NCBI GenBank assembly: GCA_965208275.1
Contig: OZ242331.1
Span: 2,604,001-2,668,000, forward strand
Reading direction: 5' to 3'
Source: Bin5 sp022827195
Lineage (GTDB): Bacteria > Chloroflexota > Anaerolineae > Caldilineales > Caldilineaceae
DNA length: 64,000 nucleotides
The notes under the pieces are model-generated. The model was not told where the DNA came from. It did not search any database and was given only the letters and a program-made list of their open reading frames with translations. Within the stretch, counting starts at the first letter, position 1. Each line of letters begins with the position of its first letter. This document shows positions 16,108 to 25,090 of the stretch, piece after piece. The translations under genes and the position numbers were made by a program.

Positions 16108-17595
16108 ATGTCACAAATACAGGAGCTTCTCAACTTTGTCAACGGTCAGTGGCAGTCCAGCGGCGCGGCGGAGGCGCTGGACGTGCTTAACCCGGCCACC
16201 GGCGGTGCCATCGCGACGGTGGGCCTGTCGCCGGCCGCCGAGGTCGATGCGGCCGTGCAGGCCGGGTTGGCGGCCTACAAAGAGTGGCGGGAGACCCCGG
16301 TCGTGGACCGCGTGCAGCCACTCTTCAACCTGAAGATGCTGCTGGAAGAGCATTTGGACGACATCGGGCAGATCCTCACCAACGAATGCGGCAAGACCTT
16401 CGTCGAGAGCGTGGGCGAGATGCGGCGCGGCATCGAGAACGTCGAAGTGGCCTGCGGCACGCCCTCGCTGATGCAGGGCTGGAACAACGAGGACATCGCG
16501 CGCGGCATCGACGAGCACATGATACGCCAACCGCTCGGCGTTGTGGCCGCGATTACGCCCTTCAATTTTCCCGGCATGATCCCGCTTTGGTTCCTGCCCT
16601 ATGCAGTCGCGACCGGGAACTGCTTCATCCTGAAGCCGAGCGAAAAGGTGCCGATGACGACCCAGAAGCTCTTCGCGCTGATCGAGGAGGCGGGGTTTCC
16701 GCCCGGCGTGGTGCAGCTGGTCAACGGCGGCGCCGACACTGTGAACGCGATCCTGGACCATCCGGACATTCGCGCCATCAGCTTTGTTGGCTCGACCGCG
16801 GTGGCGAAGTATGTCTACAGCCGGGCCACGGCCAACGGCAAGCGCGCGCAGTGCCAGGGCGGGGCCAAGAACCCGGTGGTCATCATGCCGGACGCCAATA
16901 TAGAGACCACGACGCAGATGATGGGAGACTCGGCCTTCGGCTGCGCGGGCCAGCGCTGCCTGGCGGTCTCCGTCGCGGTGACGGTGGGAGAGGCAAAGGA
17001 CCCGTTCACCGAAGGCATCGCGGACCTGGCGGCCGGTCGCAAAGTCGGCTACGGGATGGATGAAGCGACCGAGATGGGTCCAGTTATCACACGCGAGAGC
17101 AAGACGCGCATCGAGGGCCTGATCGAGGACGGGGCGCGCGAGGGCGCACGCGTTCTTGTGGATGGGCGGCAGAAGAGCGTTGCCGGATACGATGACGGCT
17201 ATTGGGTCTTTCCTACCGTCTTGGACGCGGTCGACCCGTCGAGCCAGATCGCGCGCACCGAGATTTTCGGCCCAGTCCTCAGCCTGATGCACGCCGACAC
17301 GATCGACGATGCGATTGCGCTGATTAACGATCGCGGCGTCAGCGCCTACGGCAATATGGCCTGTCTTTTTACCAGCAGCGGCGCGACCGCGCGCCAGTTC
17401 CGTCACGAGGCTGACGCCGGCAATATCGGAATTAACATCGGCGTAGCCGCACCGATGGCATTCTTCCCTTTCAGCGGCTGGAACGAAAGCTTTTTCGGCG
17501 ACCTTCACGCGCAGAGCCGTCACGGGATCGAGTTCTACACGCAGACCAAGGTGGTGGTCGAGCGCTGGCCCCAGGAGTGGAGCCGCAGATTCTGA
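16108..17595 (+). CDS. iolA: CoA-acylating methylmalonate-semialdehyde dehydrogenase
   Basis: A 495-residue aldehyde dehydrogenase of the MMSDH type. Segments in order are AAITPFNFPGM, ILKPSE (Lys near 176), FVGSTAVAKY and GQRC, with the catalytic cysteine at 284. The family Arg pairs are visible in MRRGIE and GQRC. The Glu general base of ordinary aldehyde dehydrogenases is missing at the usual place (GGAKNP), as expected for a CoA-dependent enzyme. It should oxidise malonate semialdehyde from inositol breakdown, or methylmalonate semialdehyde from valine, to acyl-CoA. Context favours the inositol role. Confidence 0.93.
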   Translation: MSQIQELLNFVNGQWQSSGAAEALDVLNPATGGAIATVGLSPAAEVDAAVQAGLAAYKEWRETPVVDRVQPLFNLKMLLEEHLDDIGQILTNECGKTFVESVGEMRRGIENVEVACGTPSLMQGWNNEDIARGIDEHMIRQPLGVVAAITPFNFPGMIPLWFLPYAVATGNCFILKPSEKVPMTTQKLFALIEEAGFPPGVVQLVNGGADTVNAILDHPDIRAISFVGSTAVAKYVYSRATANGKRAQCQGGAKNPVVIMPDANIETTTQMMGDSAFGCAGQRCLAVSVAVTVGEAKDPFTEGIADLAAGRKVGYGMDEATEMGPVITRESKTRIEGLIEDGAREGARVLVDGRQKSVAGYDDGYWVFPTVLDAVDPSSQIARTEIFGPVLSLMHADTIDDAIALINDRGVSAYGNMACLFTSSGATARQFRHEADAGNIGINIGVAAPMAFFPFSGWNESFFGDLHAQSRHGIEFYTQTKVVVERWPQEWSRRF

Positions 17596-17648
17596 GCTTG
17601 GTCACTGCGGCCGCGCGCGCGGCCACATTGCAATGAGGATGGGGGCTC

Positions 17649-18836
17649 ATGGCACAAGAGATTGGGATTGGCGTCATCGGCATGGGCTGGATGGGTACGG
17701 TCCACAGCCGTTCCTACCGGCTGTTGAATGACCGCTTTCACGACAGCGGTGTTCGGGTGCGGCTGGTAATCTGTGCCGACGACGTGCCGCACCGAGCAGA
17801 GGAGGCCAGGATCTCGCTTGGATTCGAACAGTCGACGACTGACTGGCGCGACGTTGTGGCCCACCCGGAAGTGCAGGTTGTCAATATCGCCGCGCCCAAC
17901 TCCCTGCACAAGGAGATGGTGCGGGCGGTCACGGCAGCGGGCAAGCACGTATTCTGCGAAAAACCGGTGGGACGGGGCCCGCAGGAGACGGCGGCGATCG
18001 AACGGATGGCGCGCGAGGCCGGCGTGATGAGCTTTGTCGGCTTCAACTACCGCTGGGCGCCGATGGTGCAACATTGCAAGAATCTGATCGAGGAAGGAAA
18101 GCTCGGCCAGTTGACGCATTACCGCGGCCGCTTCTTCACCATGTATGGCAGCAACCCCTACGGTATGTTGACATGGCGTTTCAAGCGGGACGAGGCCGGC
18201 CTGGGCGTTCTGGGCGACATCATGTCGCACACGGCGGATATGGCGCACATGCTGGTCGGGCCGATTCGACGCGTGGTGAGCAATCGCCGAATTTTCATTC
18301 GCGAGCGGCCGCTGCCGGTGCCCGGCGAGGGCACGCACTTTTCGGTAGGCAAACCGGGCGATCCGACCGGCGAGGTCGAGAATGAGGACTACGTAGGCGC
18401 GCTGGTTGAGTTTGAAAACGGCGTACAAGGCAGTTTCGAGGTCTGCCGGGCGGTCTTCGGCCCGAAGTGCGAGATGTCGTTTGAGGTCAACGGCACCGAG
18501 GGCGCGGCCAAGTACAATTTCGAGCGCATGAATGAGCTGGAGCTCTATATCCCGGGCGCCGACGGCGTGCATGACGGCTTCACGACGCTGATCGGCGGGC
18601 CCTCACACCCGTGGCACGCACGGTTCAATCCTGGCGACGCCATTGGCCTGGGGTATGAGGAACTGAAGGTGCTGGAGGCGCACAACTTCGTGATGTCAAT
18701 TGCCGAAGGCGTACAGCGGGCGCCAAGCTTTGGCGACGCCCGCCGGCTGGCCGAGGTGCAGGAGGCGATGGCCCGCTCGTGGGAGAGCGGTGGATGGGAG
18801 GACGTACGTACGATCGAGGAAGAGGACGCCGGGTAG
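17649..18836 (+). CDS. Gfo/Idh/MocA family oxidoreductase
   Basis: A 395-residue dehydrogenase. The Rossmann loop is GMGWMG at residues 11-16, CEKP has its Lys at 105, and the catalytic DIMSH has Asp190 and His194. It is longer than the inositol-dehydrogenase-like neighbours. The FFTMYGSNPYGMLTWRFKRDEAG segment after the nucleotide domain is typical of sugar dehydrogenases of unknown specificity. It begins 53 bases after iolA with AATGAGGATGGGGG before the ATG. It probably oxidises a cyclitol or sugar that feeds the pathway; substrate unknown. Confidence 0.85.
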   Translation: MAQEIGIGVIGMGWMGTVHSRSYRLLNDRFHDSGVRVRLVICADDVPHRAEEARISLGFEQSTTDWRDVVAHPEVQVVNIAAPNSLHKEMVRAVTAAGKHVFCEKPVGRGPQETAAIERMAREAGVMSFVGFNYRWAPMVQHCKNLIEEGKLGQLTHYRGRFFTMYGSNPYGMLTWRFKRDEAGLGVLGDIMSHTADMAHMLVGPIRRVVSNRRIFIRERPLPVPGEGTHFSVGKPGDPTGEVENEDYVGALVEFENGVQGSFEVCRAVFGPKCEMSFEVNGTEGAAKYNFERMNELELYIPGADGVHDGFTTLIGGPSHPWHARFNPGDAIGLGYEELKVLEAHNFVMSIAEGVQRAPSFGDARRLAEVQEAMARSWESGGWEDVRTIEEEDAG

Positions 18837-18967
18837 CGTTACGCTTGCGCAGAACGCGCACGGCCTGACCCCGTGCCTTCGCAGTTGCGCCCCGTGCCAG
18901 CGCCCTTTGCGGGGCAATCAATCCGCAGGGCTGCCGCACGTCGACAGTGCTCAATGGGAGAAGTGAA

Positions 18968-20077
18968 ATGTCAAGGAATGTTCGCGTGGGTGTGGTCAGC
19001 ACGAGCTGGTGGGCAGATTCGATGTATTTGCCGGCGCTGTCGCCGCATCCGCTGGCTGATGTCGTAGCGGTCTGCGGGCGCAACCGGGAACGAGCCGATG
19101 CATTTGCAGCGCGCTGGCAGATTCCGCAGGTCTACACCGATGTTGACGAGCTGATCAACAGCGGCGAAATAGAGGCGCTGGTGGTCGCGTCGGGTCACGA
19201 AACACACTATCCGATCACGATGAAGGCGCTGAACGCGGGCCTGCACGTGCTCTGCGAAAAGCCGCTCGCGTTGACCTACGCCGATGCGGCGGAGATGGCG
19301 GGGCTGGCGGCGGAAAAGGGGCTGATTCACTGTACGCCCTTTACCTACCGCTTCATGCCATCGAACCGCTACATCAAGGAGCTGCTCGACGAAGGTTACA
19401 TTGGCAGGCCCTTCCATCTGAACCTGCGCTACTACACTGGGTATTCGCTCAGACCAGGTTACAGTTGGCGGGATGACCGGGCCTTTGCCGCAACGGGCGT
19501 TCTGGGCAATATCGCATCGCACTTCTTCTATCTGGCCTATTGGTGGTTCGGCGACGTCACTGACGTGTTTGCGCTGACGGGCGAGTTCGTTGAGCGCCCG
19601 GAGGTCACGCCTGAAGGCAAGCCCTATGAGCGTACGGAGGACGGGGCCTACACATTGCTGAAGTTCGCCAATGGTGCGCAAGGGCTGGTGCATGCGTCGT
19701 CGGTCTGCACGGAAGAGACCGTGTTTGGCCAGAGGCACGAGTTTGACCTGCACGGCGAGGACGGTACATTGCGCAGCGTGATAGATTGGGTGGATGGACA
19801 GGAGGTACACGGGACGCGGCGAGGTGAAGGGCCGACCCGTCATCTGCCTATGCCGGACCACATCTGGGGCAAATTGCGGCGGGACACGGTCCACAATACG
19901 TACCGCGACGTCTTCCGCGTCGAGGACCACATGACCCGCGGCTGGATCAACGCCATTGCTGACGGACAACCCTTCAAACCCAGCCTCGAAGATGGCGCCA
20001 TCGTGCAGAGAATTACCGACGCGGCCGCCTTGAGCGGGCGCACCGGCCGCTGGGTCTCGCTGGAAGAGATCGGGTGA
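18968..20077 (+). CDS. Gfo/Idh/MocA-like protein with an altered nucleotide loop
   Basis: A 369-residue Gfo/Idh/MocA homologue. CEKP is present with Lys98, and the C-terminal domain has GVLGNIASH with His185. Two features are unusual: the first loop reads VVSTSWWADSM instead of a glycine-rich GxGxxG, and Asn181 stands where Asp usually precedes the histidine. Cofactor binding may differ from the neighbours. ATG 18968 is chosen because GGGAGAAGTGAA lies directly upstream; an ATG at 18947 is in frame but lacks such a site. It sits 10 bases before the next Gfo/Idh gene, so both are cotranscribed. Confidence 0.82.
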   Translation: MSRNVRVGVVSTSWWADSMYLPALSPHPLADVVAVCGRNRERADAFAARWQIPQVYTDVDELINSGEIEALVVASGHETHYPITMKALNAGLHVLCEKPLALTYADAAEMAGLAAEKGLIHCTPFTYRFMPSNRYIKELLDEGYIGRPFHLNLRYYTGYSLRPGYSWRDDRAFAATGVLGNIASHFFYLAYWWFGDVTDVFALTGEFVERPEVTPEGKPYERTEDGAYTLLKFANGAQGLVHASSVCTEETVFGQRHEFDLHGEDGTLRSVIDWVDGQEVHGTRRGEGPTRHLPMPDHIWGKLRRDTVHNTYRDVFRVEDHMTRGWINAIADGQPFKPSLEDGAIVQRITDAAALSGRTGRWVSLEEIG

Positions 20078-20087
20078 GAGCCTGGCG

Positions 20088-21116
20088 ATGAGTTTCGCGG
20101 CAGAGCGAGTGCGGTTTGGGGTCATTGGCGCCGGGCGCGTCGGCCGGCTGCACACAGAGAATCTGGCGCACTACATACCCGAGGCGGAGGTCCTGGTCGT
20201 TGCCGACGTCAACGCAACGACTGCACGGGAGACGGCGGCGCGTTTTGGCGTTCCGGAGGCCAGCGTCGATGCCGCGGAAGTCTTTGCCAGTGACGCGATC
20301 GACGCCGTTGCCATCTGTTCCAGCACGGAGACGCACGCGCCGTTTATCATCGAGGCGGCACGAGCTGGCAAGCATGTTTTCTGCGAAAAGCCAGTCGCGC
20401 TGGATCTGCCCTCGGTCGATAGGGCATTGGCGGCGGTGGACGAGAGCGGCGTCAAATTGCAGATCGGTTTCAACCGGCGCTTTGATCCCAACTTCCGCGG
20501 CGTGCGCGATGCGGTGCGAGGCGGCGAGGTGGGCAAGCCCTACCTGGTGCAGATTACCAGCCGCGACCCGGCCCCACCGCCGCCTGGATACGTCGAAAGC
20601 TCGGGCGGCCTGTTTCTCGACATGATGATCCACGACTTCGACATGGCCCGCTTCCTGCTCGACGACGAAATCGAGGAGGTCACGGCGCGCGGGGCGGTGC
20701 GCGTTGACGAGTCGATCGGCGAGGCGGGCGACATCGATACGGCAGTCGTGACGGTGCGTTACAGCAGCGGCGCCCTGGGTGTCATTACCAACTCGCGCCA
20801 GGCGGTTTACGGCTACGACCAGAAGGTGGAGGTGCTCGGCTCGCTGGGCTCGGTCCTGTGCGAGAACGAGACGCCCGACCGAGTTATCCGCCAGACGGAG
20901 GCCGGGGTCGTCCACTCGAAACCGCTGTACTTCATCTTTGAGCGTTACCGGCAGTCCTATGCCGACGAGTTGCGCTCCTTTGCCGGCTCGATCTTGAACG
21001 ACAGCGCGGTCGAGGTGGGCGGGCGCGACGGTCGGGCGCCTGTTGTGCTGGCGCTGGCAGCGGGTGTCTCCCTCAGAGAAAGACGGACGGTCGCGGTCAG
21101 CGAAATCGCCAGCTGA
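20088..21116 (+). CDS. iolG: inositol 2-dehydrogenase-like Gfo/Idh oxidoreductase
   Basis: A 342-residue NAD-dependent dehydrogenase that best fits IolG in this window. The nucleotide loop is GAGRVG at residues 14-19, CEKP has its Lys at 101, and the catalytic LDMMIHDFDMARF has Asp178 and His182, the Asp-x3-His arrangement of Bacillus inositol dehydrogenase. It should oxidise myo-inositol to 2-keto-myo-inositol, the first step of the pathway. A scyllo- or chiro-inositol preference cannot be excluded. It is the last gene of the island. Confidence 0.83.
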   Translation: MSFAAERVRFGVIGAGRVGRLHTENLAHYIPEAEVLVVADVNATTARETAARFGVPEASVDAAEVFASDAIDAVAICSSTETHAPFIIEAARAGKHVFCEKPVALDLPSVDRALAAVDESGVKLQIGFNRRFDPNFRGVRDAVRGGEVGKPYLVQITSRDPAPPPPGYVESSGGLFLDMMIHDFDMARFLLDDEIEEVTARGAVRVDESIGEAGDIDTAVVTVRYSSGALGVITNSRQAVYGYDQKVEVLGSLGSVLCENETPDRVIRQTEAGVVHSKPLYFIFERYRQSYADELRSFAGSILNDSAVEVGGRDGRAPVVLALAAGVSLRERRTVAVSEIAS

Positions 21117-21542
21117 ACTCTCCTTCTGCGGTGTGGGTGGCGGTAAGCTGGTCAACTCCTAAGGCCTTCCCCGCAGTTTACAAACTTTAAGCATCTGCCG
21201 GCCCCAAAGAGAAAGCATCCAGAGCTGCTACCCTAGCAGTCCTTCCTAAGAAGATCTTCCTCGCAATAATGCTTGCCCGGCCCTGTTCGCTGGCGAACAT
21301 GGGATTTTGATCTTGACGGGAACAGCGAGACGCCAGCGATTCTTAGATCCTGAATTGCGGGTCTGATTGGGGGCGCCAGGGGAAGGCGAATCAGGACGCT
21401 GAAGGCATATCCCAACAATATGTCGCGCTACTATTCAATGTCGACCCGTGTGGTACACTTGTGAGACCGGGTTGTATCCGCCCTCTCATTCGGTAACGTC
21501 TTCTTGCGGAAAGACAGCCAGCAACGAACGGACGCAGGTTTC
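21117..21542. other. intergenic region downstream of the inositol island
   Basis: About 425 bases without a convincing gene. It contains the short self-complementary GTTCGCTGGCGAAC near 21288 and a candidate extended -10 box near its right end. No terminator with a T run was seen. Confidence 0.5.
21451..21459 (+). promoter_or_regulatory. candidate extended -10 promoter element
   Basis: TGGTACACT has the TGn extension plus a TACACT box, like the groESL promoter in this window. No good -35 box is seen. It lies about 85 bases before the start of the secreted glycosidase gene. Confidence 0.35.
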
Positions 21543-24500
21543 ATGCAACGCATACGCGCCGGCTTCAAACGCACTCGCTCAAATTGGCATGCCAAAGGCA
21601 TTGTCCGTACAACAGAAGCTCTTGCTGCCTTCCGAGGACAATTCGCCTACGTTTCGATCATGACGGTCCCGATCGTGCTCGCGGCGGCGCTGCTCCTGCT
21701 GACGGCCGGCTGGGCAAGCGCAGGCTTAGAAGCGCGCGCCGTGGAAGGGGCCCGCCTCTGGTCATCGTCCTTCTCGATCTCCATGTCGAACTCGGACTCT
21801 GACTTGCGTCAGGCTGCTGCAACGCAAACGGCAACGCCGACGGAAACGGCCACACCGGCGCCGACCGCAACGCCGTCCGCGACCCCGACCGGAGCGGCGC
21901 TTAGAATCTCCGACTTTGGCCTTGCCTTCGTCAACTCGGCTGAATCGAACAGCGGTACGCAGCGGATCCAACGCGGTCTTGACACCGGAGTAACGATGGA
22001 CCGCTTCCCGATCTATTGGGAACAGATCGAAAAACGGCTCGGTGAATTCACATGGACCGGACAGGACAACGCGATCAAAGCCAACGAAGCCCTGGGAATG
22101 GACACGCTGGGCATCCTTCTGGGGACGCCCCGCCATTACCGAATTGGCGGACGCGCCGTCAGCACGTCGCTTGGAGGCTCTTTCTCGCAGGTGCCGGCGA
22201 ACCTGGCCCCTCCTGCTGGCAATTGCAACGTGCAGGAGGCGGGAGGCGAGTGCGACATCATAGGGGTGACAAACTTTGTCCTGGACGATGTTCAGGGAAC
22301 CAGCGCAGAAGGCGGCGAAACACCATATACTCCGCAACTGAAAGCGCAGTCCGGCAGCTGTCAACGATCGGACGGTCCGCCGGCCCCTTTCGGGCTCTGG
22401 AATCCCATATTCACCAACGGAACGGACGAGCCGTCGACCGACACGCGGCTGAGCCCGACCAACCCGTGGGCGCGTTTTGTCGGCGCGGCGGTCTCGCGTT
22501 ACATGCCGGGCGGAACGGCGGAAACCAACATCCGCCACTGGGAGATTTGGAACGAACCGGACCTGTGTCACTTCTGGTCCGGCTCGCCGCGCGAATACGC
22601 CCGCCTTCTGAAAGTCGCTTACATCGTCATCAAATGGGTCGACCCGCAGGCCTTTGTTGTCTTCGGCGGCCTGGCCCACTTTGCAAATGGCAACTGGATG
22701 AATCAGATGCTCGATGAACTCAAAGGGGACTCGTTGAGCGCCAAGTATCACGGATTTTTTGACGCGGCAGGGACGCATCACTATTCCCTTGCCTATGTTG
22801 GCTACCAGTACACGAACCGTGTCCGCAGAGCGTTGGACGGCCGGGGCTGGCAGGACAAGCCAATCTGGATTACGGAGAGCGGCGTACCGGTGTGCAACGA
22901 CTATCCCGGCCCGACCTGTCCCAGCCCGTGGCGCGCGACCCCGGACGAACAGGCTTCCTACGTCTGGCAGAACATCGCCTATACACGGCTGGCGGGCGGA
23001 GGGCCAATTTTTCATTTCATGCTGCATGACGACTGCGGCAACGTTGTGGCGGTCGACTCGCCGGACGGATTCGGTCTTGCAAAGAACGAGAGCTCCAGTT
23101 TCTGTTCGCCGTCAAACGCTGAGACTCGGCTGGCGTATTCTGCCTTTAAGCTGGCGATCGAGCATCTCACGAATACGGAGGTCTCATGGGGCGATATCGA
23201 CCGCTTTCTGGCACGCCGCGTGGCGTTCTACCACTCCGGGACGCAGGAACGTCGGCTGTTGACCTGGGCGCTGAGCTCGCAGCAGGTTACCGGCAACATC
23301 CCGGCTACCGGAACCAGCGCGCGCATGATCCAGATGGACGGCACGGAAACTACGCTGACTCCGACTGACGGCATCTACCAGGTCACTTTGGAGGGGGCAA
23401 CCAATGCGAACTGGCCTGATGGGAGTGGGGGCTACGGCAGGGGCATATTCGGTAAACCGGTCTTATTGATCGAGAAGGACACGTTGGCCCCAACTGCATC
23501 AATCGTAAATATGCCGACCTATTCGCCGCTCAACTTCACTGTGACCTGGCGGGTAATCGACTGGGGATCCGGCGTAAAGTCGGTCTCCATCTATGCCAAA
23601 AAGGGGGACGGTGACTGGGAGCTGTGGAAGGAGAGCGCAGCGGCCTACGACAGCGCAGTTTACAACGGGGAAGTGGGAGAGAGTTACAGTTTCAGCATCG
23701 AGGCCGAGGACCGTTTGGGACACAGGCTTGAGGGCAGGACAGTTCTGGCGGAAACGACGGTGGCGGAAAATAGTGTCGTGCAGGGCAAGGTCATCAATCC
23801 AGCGGGCGAGAACGCGGTTGGGGTCGAAGTACAAATAGGCGACAAAACGGCCACCACCGACGCAAACGGTCGATTCGCGATAGATGTGCCGATCGGCAGT
23901 TGGAATATATCGGTCAACGGCCAGCTGCTCATTCGCCGGCGGGAGTTCAGCACCAGCGACAATCTTGCACTGCTCTACGCGCCCAGTACAAACGCGATTG
24001 CGAACGGAGATTTCGAGAACGACTTCAACAGCTGGACCAAGTCTGGCAGCTCAACCTCGGCGATAGAAGGACAGGCAGGCACGTCGGACCATGCGCTTCG
24101 CCTGGCCAGCGGTTTCGTGCCCAATGACGGCGTTCCTGGAACAGAGGGCAGCGACGGCGGGAACAGTACAGTGTCGCAACGCGTGACCGTACCTACGGGC
24201 AGGCCGTATCTGGCCTTCGCTTACAGTGTCGAGACCGATGAACCGACCGGCGGAGGCGACGGGTTTGAGGTAATCGCGACTGAGGATGGCCAGACGCCGA
24301 ACTATATGCTTGTCCAGCGAACCAGCAGCGGCTGGCAGTACCGGTCGTTCAACATGATCCAGTACGCAGGCAAGGAGATTACCCTCATCTTCAATGTATA
24401 TGAGACTTCACCGAACCGGCGTACGACCGCGCTGATCGATCTTGTTACGTTGAGCGACGTGCCTTCGCAGTCAAGCCAGAACAGCGGTGCTGCAGCGCGA

Positions 24501-24608
24501 CCTCGGCCGGCCGACTCAGCTGCGCCGGGGGTTGCGCCGCCGTCGGATCAGCAGCCGGCCCAGAGCGGCTTCCGCATCTACCTGCCGGTTGTGTATCGGG
24601 ACGAATAA
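21543..24608 (+). CDS. secreted glycoside-hydrolase-like multidomain protein
   Basis: About 1021 residues. A basic N-terminus precedes a hydrophobic segment (MTVPIVLAAALLLLTAGW), then a Thr/Pro linker. The TIM-barrel domain has the clan-A signature WNEPD, with the likely acid/base Glu338, and WITESG, with the likely nucleophile Glu445. A FDAAGTHHY segment lies between them. Downstream are an Ig-like domain, a carboxypeptidase-regulatory-like repeat (QGKVINPAGENAVG), a jelly-roll-like carbohydrate-binding region (NGDFENDFNSW) and a tail ending RIYLPVVYRDE, a pattern common in secreted Chloroflexota proteins. It probably cleaves an extracellular polysaccharide; the exact GH family is not assigned. 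Start ATG 21543 is preferred to an upstream TTG; ATG 21660 is another option. Confidence 0.8.
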   Translation: MQRIRAGFKRTRSNWHAKGIVRTTEALAAFRGQFAYVSIMTVPIVLAAALLLLTAGWASAGLEARAVEGARLWSSSFSISMSNSDSDLRQAAATQTATPTETATPAPTATPSATPTGAALRISDFGLAFVNSAESNSGTQRIQRGLDTGVTMDRFPIYWEQIEKRLGEFTWTGQDNAIKANEALGMDTLGILLGTPRHYRIGGRAVSTSLGGSFSQVPANLAPPAGNCNVQEAGGECDIIGVTNFVLDDVQGTSAEGGETPYTPQLKAQSGSCQRSDGPPAPFGLWNPIFTNGTDEPSTDTRLSPTNPWARFVGAAVSRYMPGGTAETNIRHWEIWNEPDLCHFWSGSPREYARLLKVAYIVIKWVDPQAFVVFGGLAHFANGNWMNQMLDELKGDSLSAKYHGFFDAAGTHHYSLAYVGYQYTNRVRRALDGRGWQDKPIWITESGVPVCNDYPGPTCPSPWRATPDEQASYVWQNIAYTRLAGGGPIFHFMLHDDCGNVVAVDSPDGFGLAKNESSSFCSPSNAETRLAYSAFKLAIEHLTNTEVSWGDIDRFLARRVAFYHSGTQERRLLTWALSSQQVTGNIPATGTSARMIQMDGTETTLTPTDGIYQVTLEGATNANWPDGSGGYGRGIFGKPVLLIEKDTLAPTASIVNMPTYSPLNFTVTWRVIDWGSGVKSVSIYAKKGDGDWELWKESAAAYDSAVYNGEVGESYSFSIEAEDRLGHRLEGRTVLAETTVAENSVVQGKVINPAGENAVGVEVQIGDKTATTDANGRFAIDVPIGSWNISVNGQLLIRRREFSTSDNLALLYAPSTNAIANGDFENDFNSWTKSGSSTSAIEGQAGTSDHALRLASGFVPNDGVPGTEGSDGGNSTVSQRVTVPTGRPYLAFAYSVETDEPTGGGDGFEVIATEDGQTPNYMLVQRTSSGWQYRSFNMIQYAGKEITLIFNVYETSPNRRTTALIDLVTLSDVPSQSSQNSGAAARPRPADSAAPGVAPPSDQQPAQSGFRIYLPVVYRDE

Positions 24609-24669
24609 AGTACCAGCGTCAAACGCGAAGGACCACTGTCCGCCTTTCCCTGTGCGCCGCCGCTTCCAT

Positions 24670-25065
24670 TTACAAGCCGTCTTCCAGGCCTACAGATTCC
24701 TCATCGCGGGACAGCTCCCGCCACAGACACCAGGACCCGGATCGGCGCTGCCCTTTTGGCGCACGATCGTAGTAAAGATCAAATAGCCTGCCGGTCTCCG
24801 TTCTGACGCGGTAGTAGACCCGGCCCTGTCCCCATGATCCCTGTGATCGCCCGCTTCGGAGATAGTAAGGAGGCCGCCCACCTTGAGTGCGTAACTCGGG
24901 CTTCCCGTAGCGGTGCCACATGGCCAGCATTTCACTCACCAGATGCAGTTTTCCCTGCCAGCGAAAGGATTCGGGGACCGGTGGCTTCTTTTCGAGTGCG
25001 AGGCCGCTTGGCAAGGTAACAGTAATCTCCTGTCCAATGAACCGCATGTAGGCTCCAGTCACCAA
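24670..25065 (-). CDS. DUF6504 family protein
   Basis: A 131-residue protein matching my memory of DUF6504. It has an early FIGQEITV segment, LEKKPPVPESFRW, a GSWGQGRVYYRVRTETGRLFDLYYDRAP block and a closing WCLWREL. These proteins often sit near DNA-repair genes in actinobacteria, but their function is unknown. Here it follows the MFS transporter gene by 25 bases on the same strand, so they are probably cotranscribed. An internal ATG at 25047 is an alternative start. Confidence 0.75.
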   Translation of the reverse strand: MVTGAYMRFIGQEITVTLPSGLALEKKPPVPESFRWQGKLHLVSEMLAMWHRYGKPELRTQGGRPPYYLRSGRSQGSWGQGRVYYRVRTETGRLFDLYYDRAPKGQRRSGSWCLWRELSRDEESVGLEDGL

Positions 25066-25090
25066 GGGTCGAACCGCGAAGGGAACAGGG

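Noticed and set aside
14389..16108. Insertion sequence explaining the Uma2 genes
   Set aside because: No transposase and no terminal inverted repeats were seen around the two genes; duplication of the iolD end fits better.
16111..17523. 470-residue open frame antisense to iolA
   Set aside because: It lies fully opposite a clear aldehyde dehydrogenase gene and shows no domain of its own.
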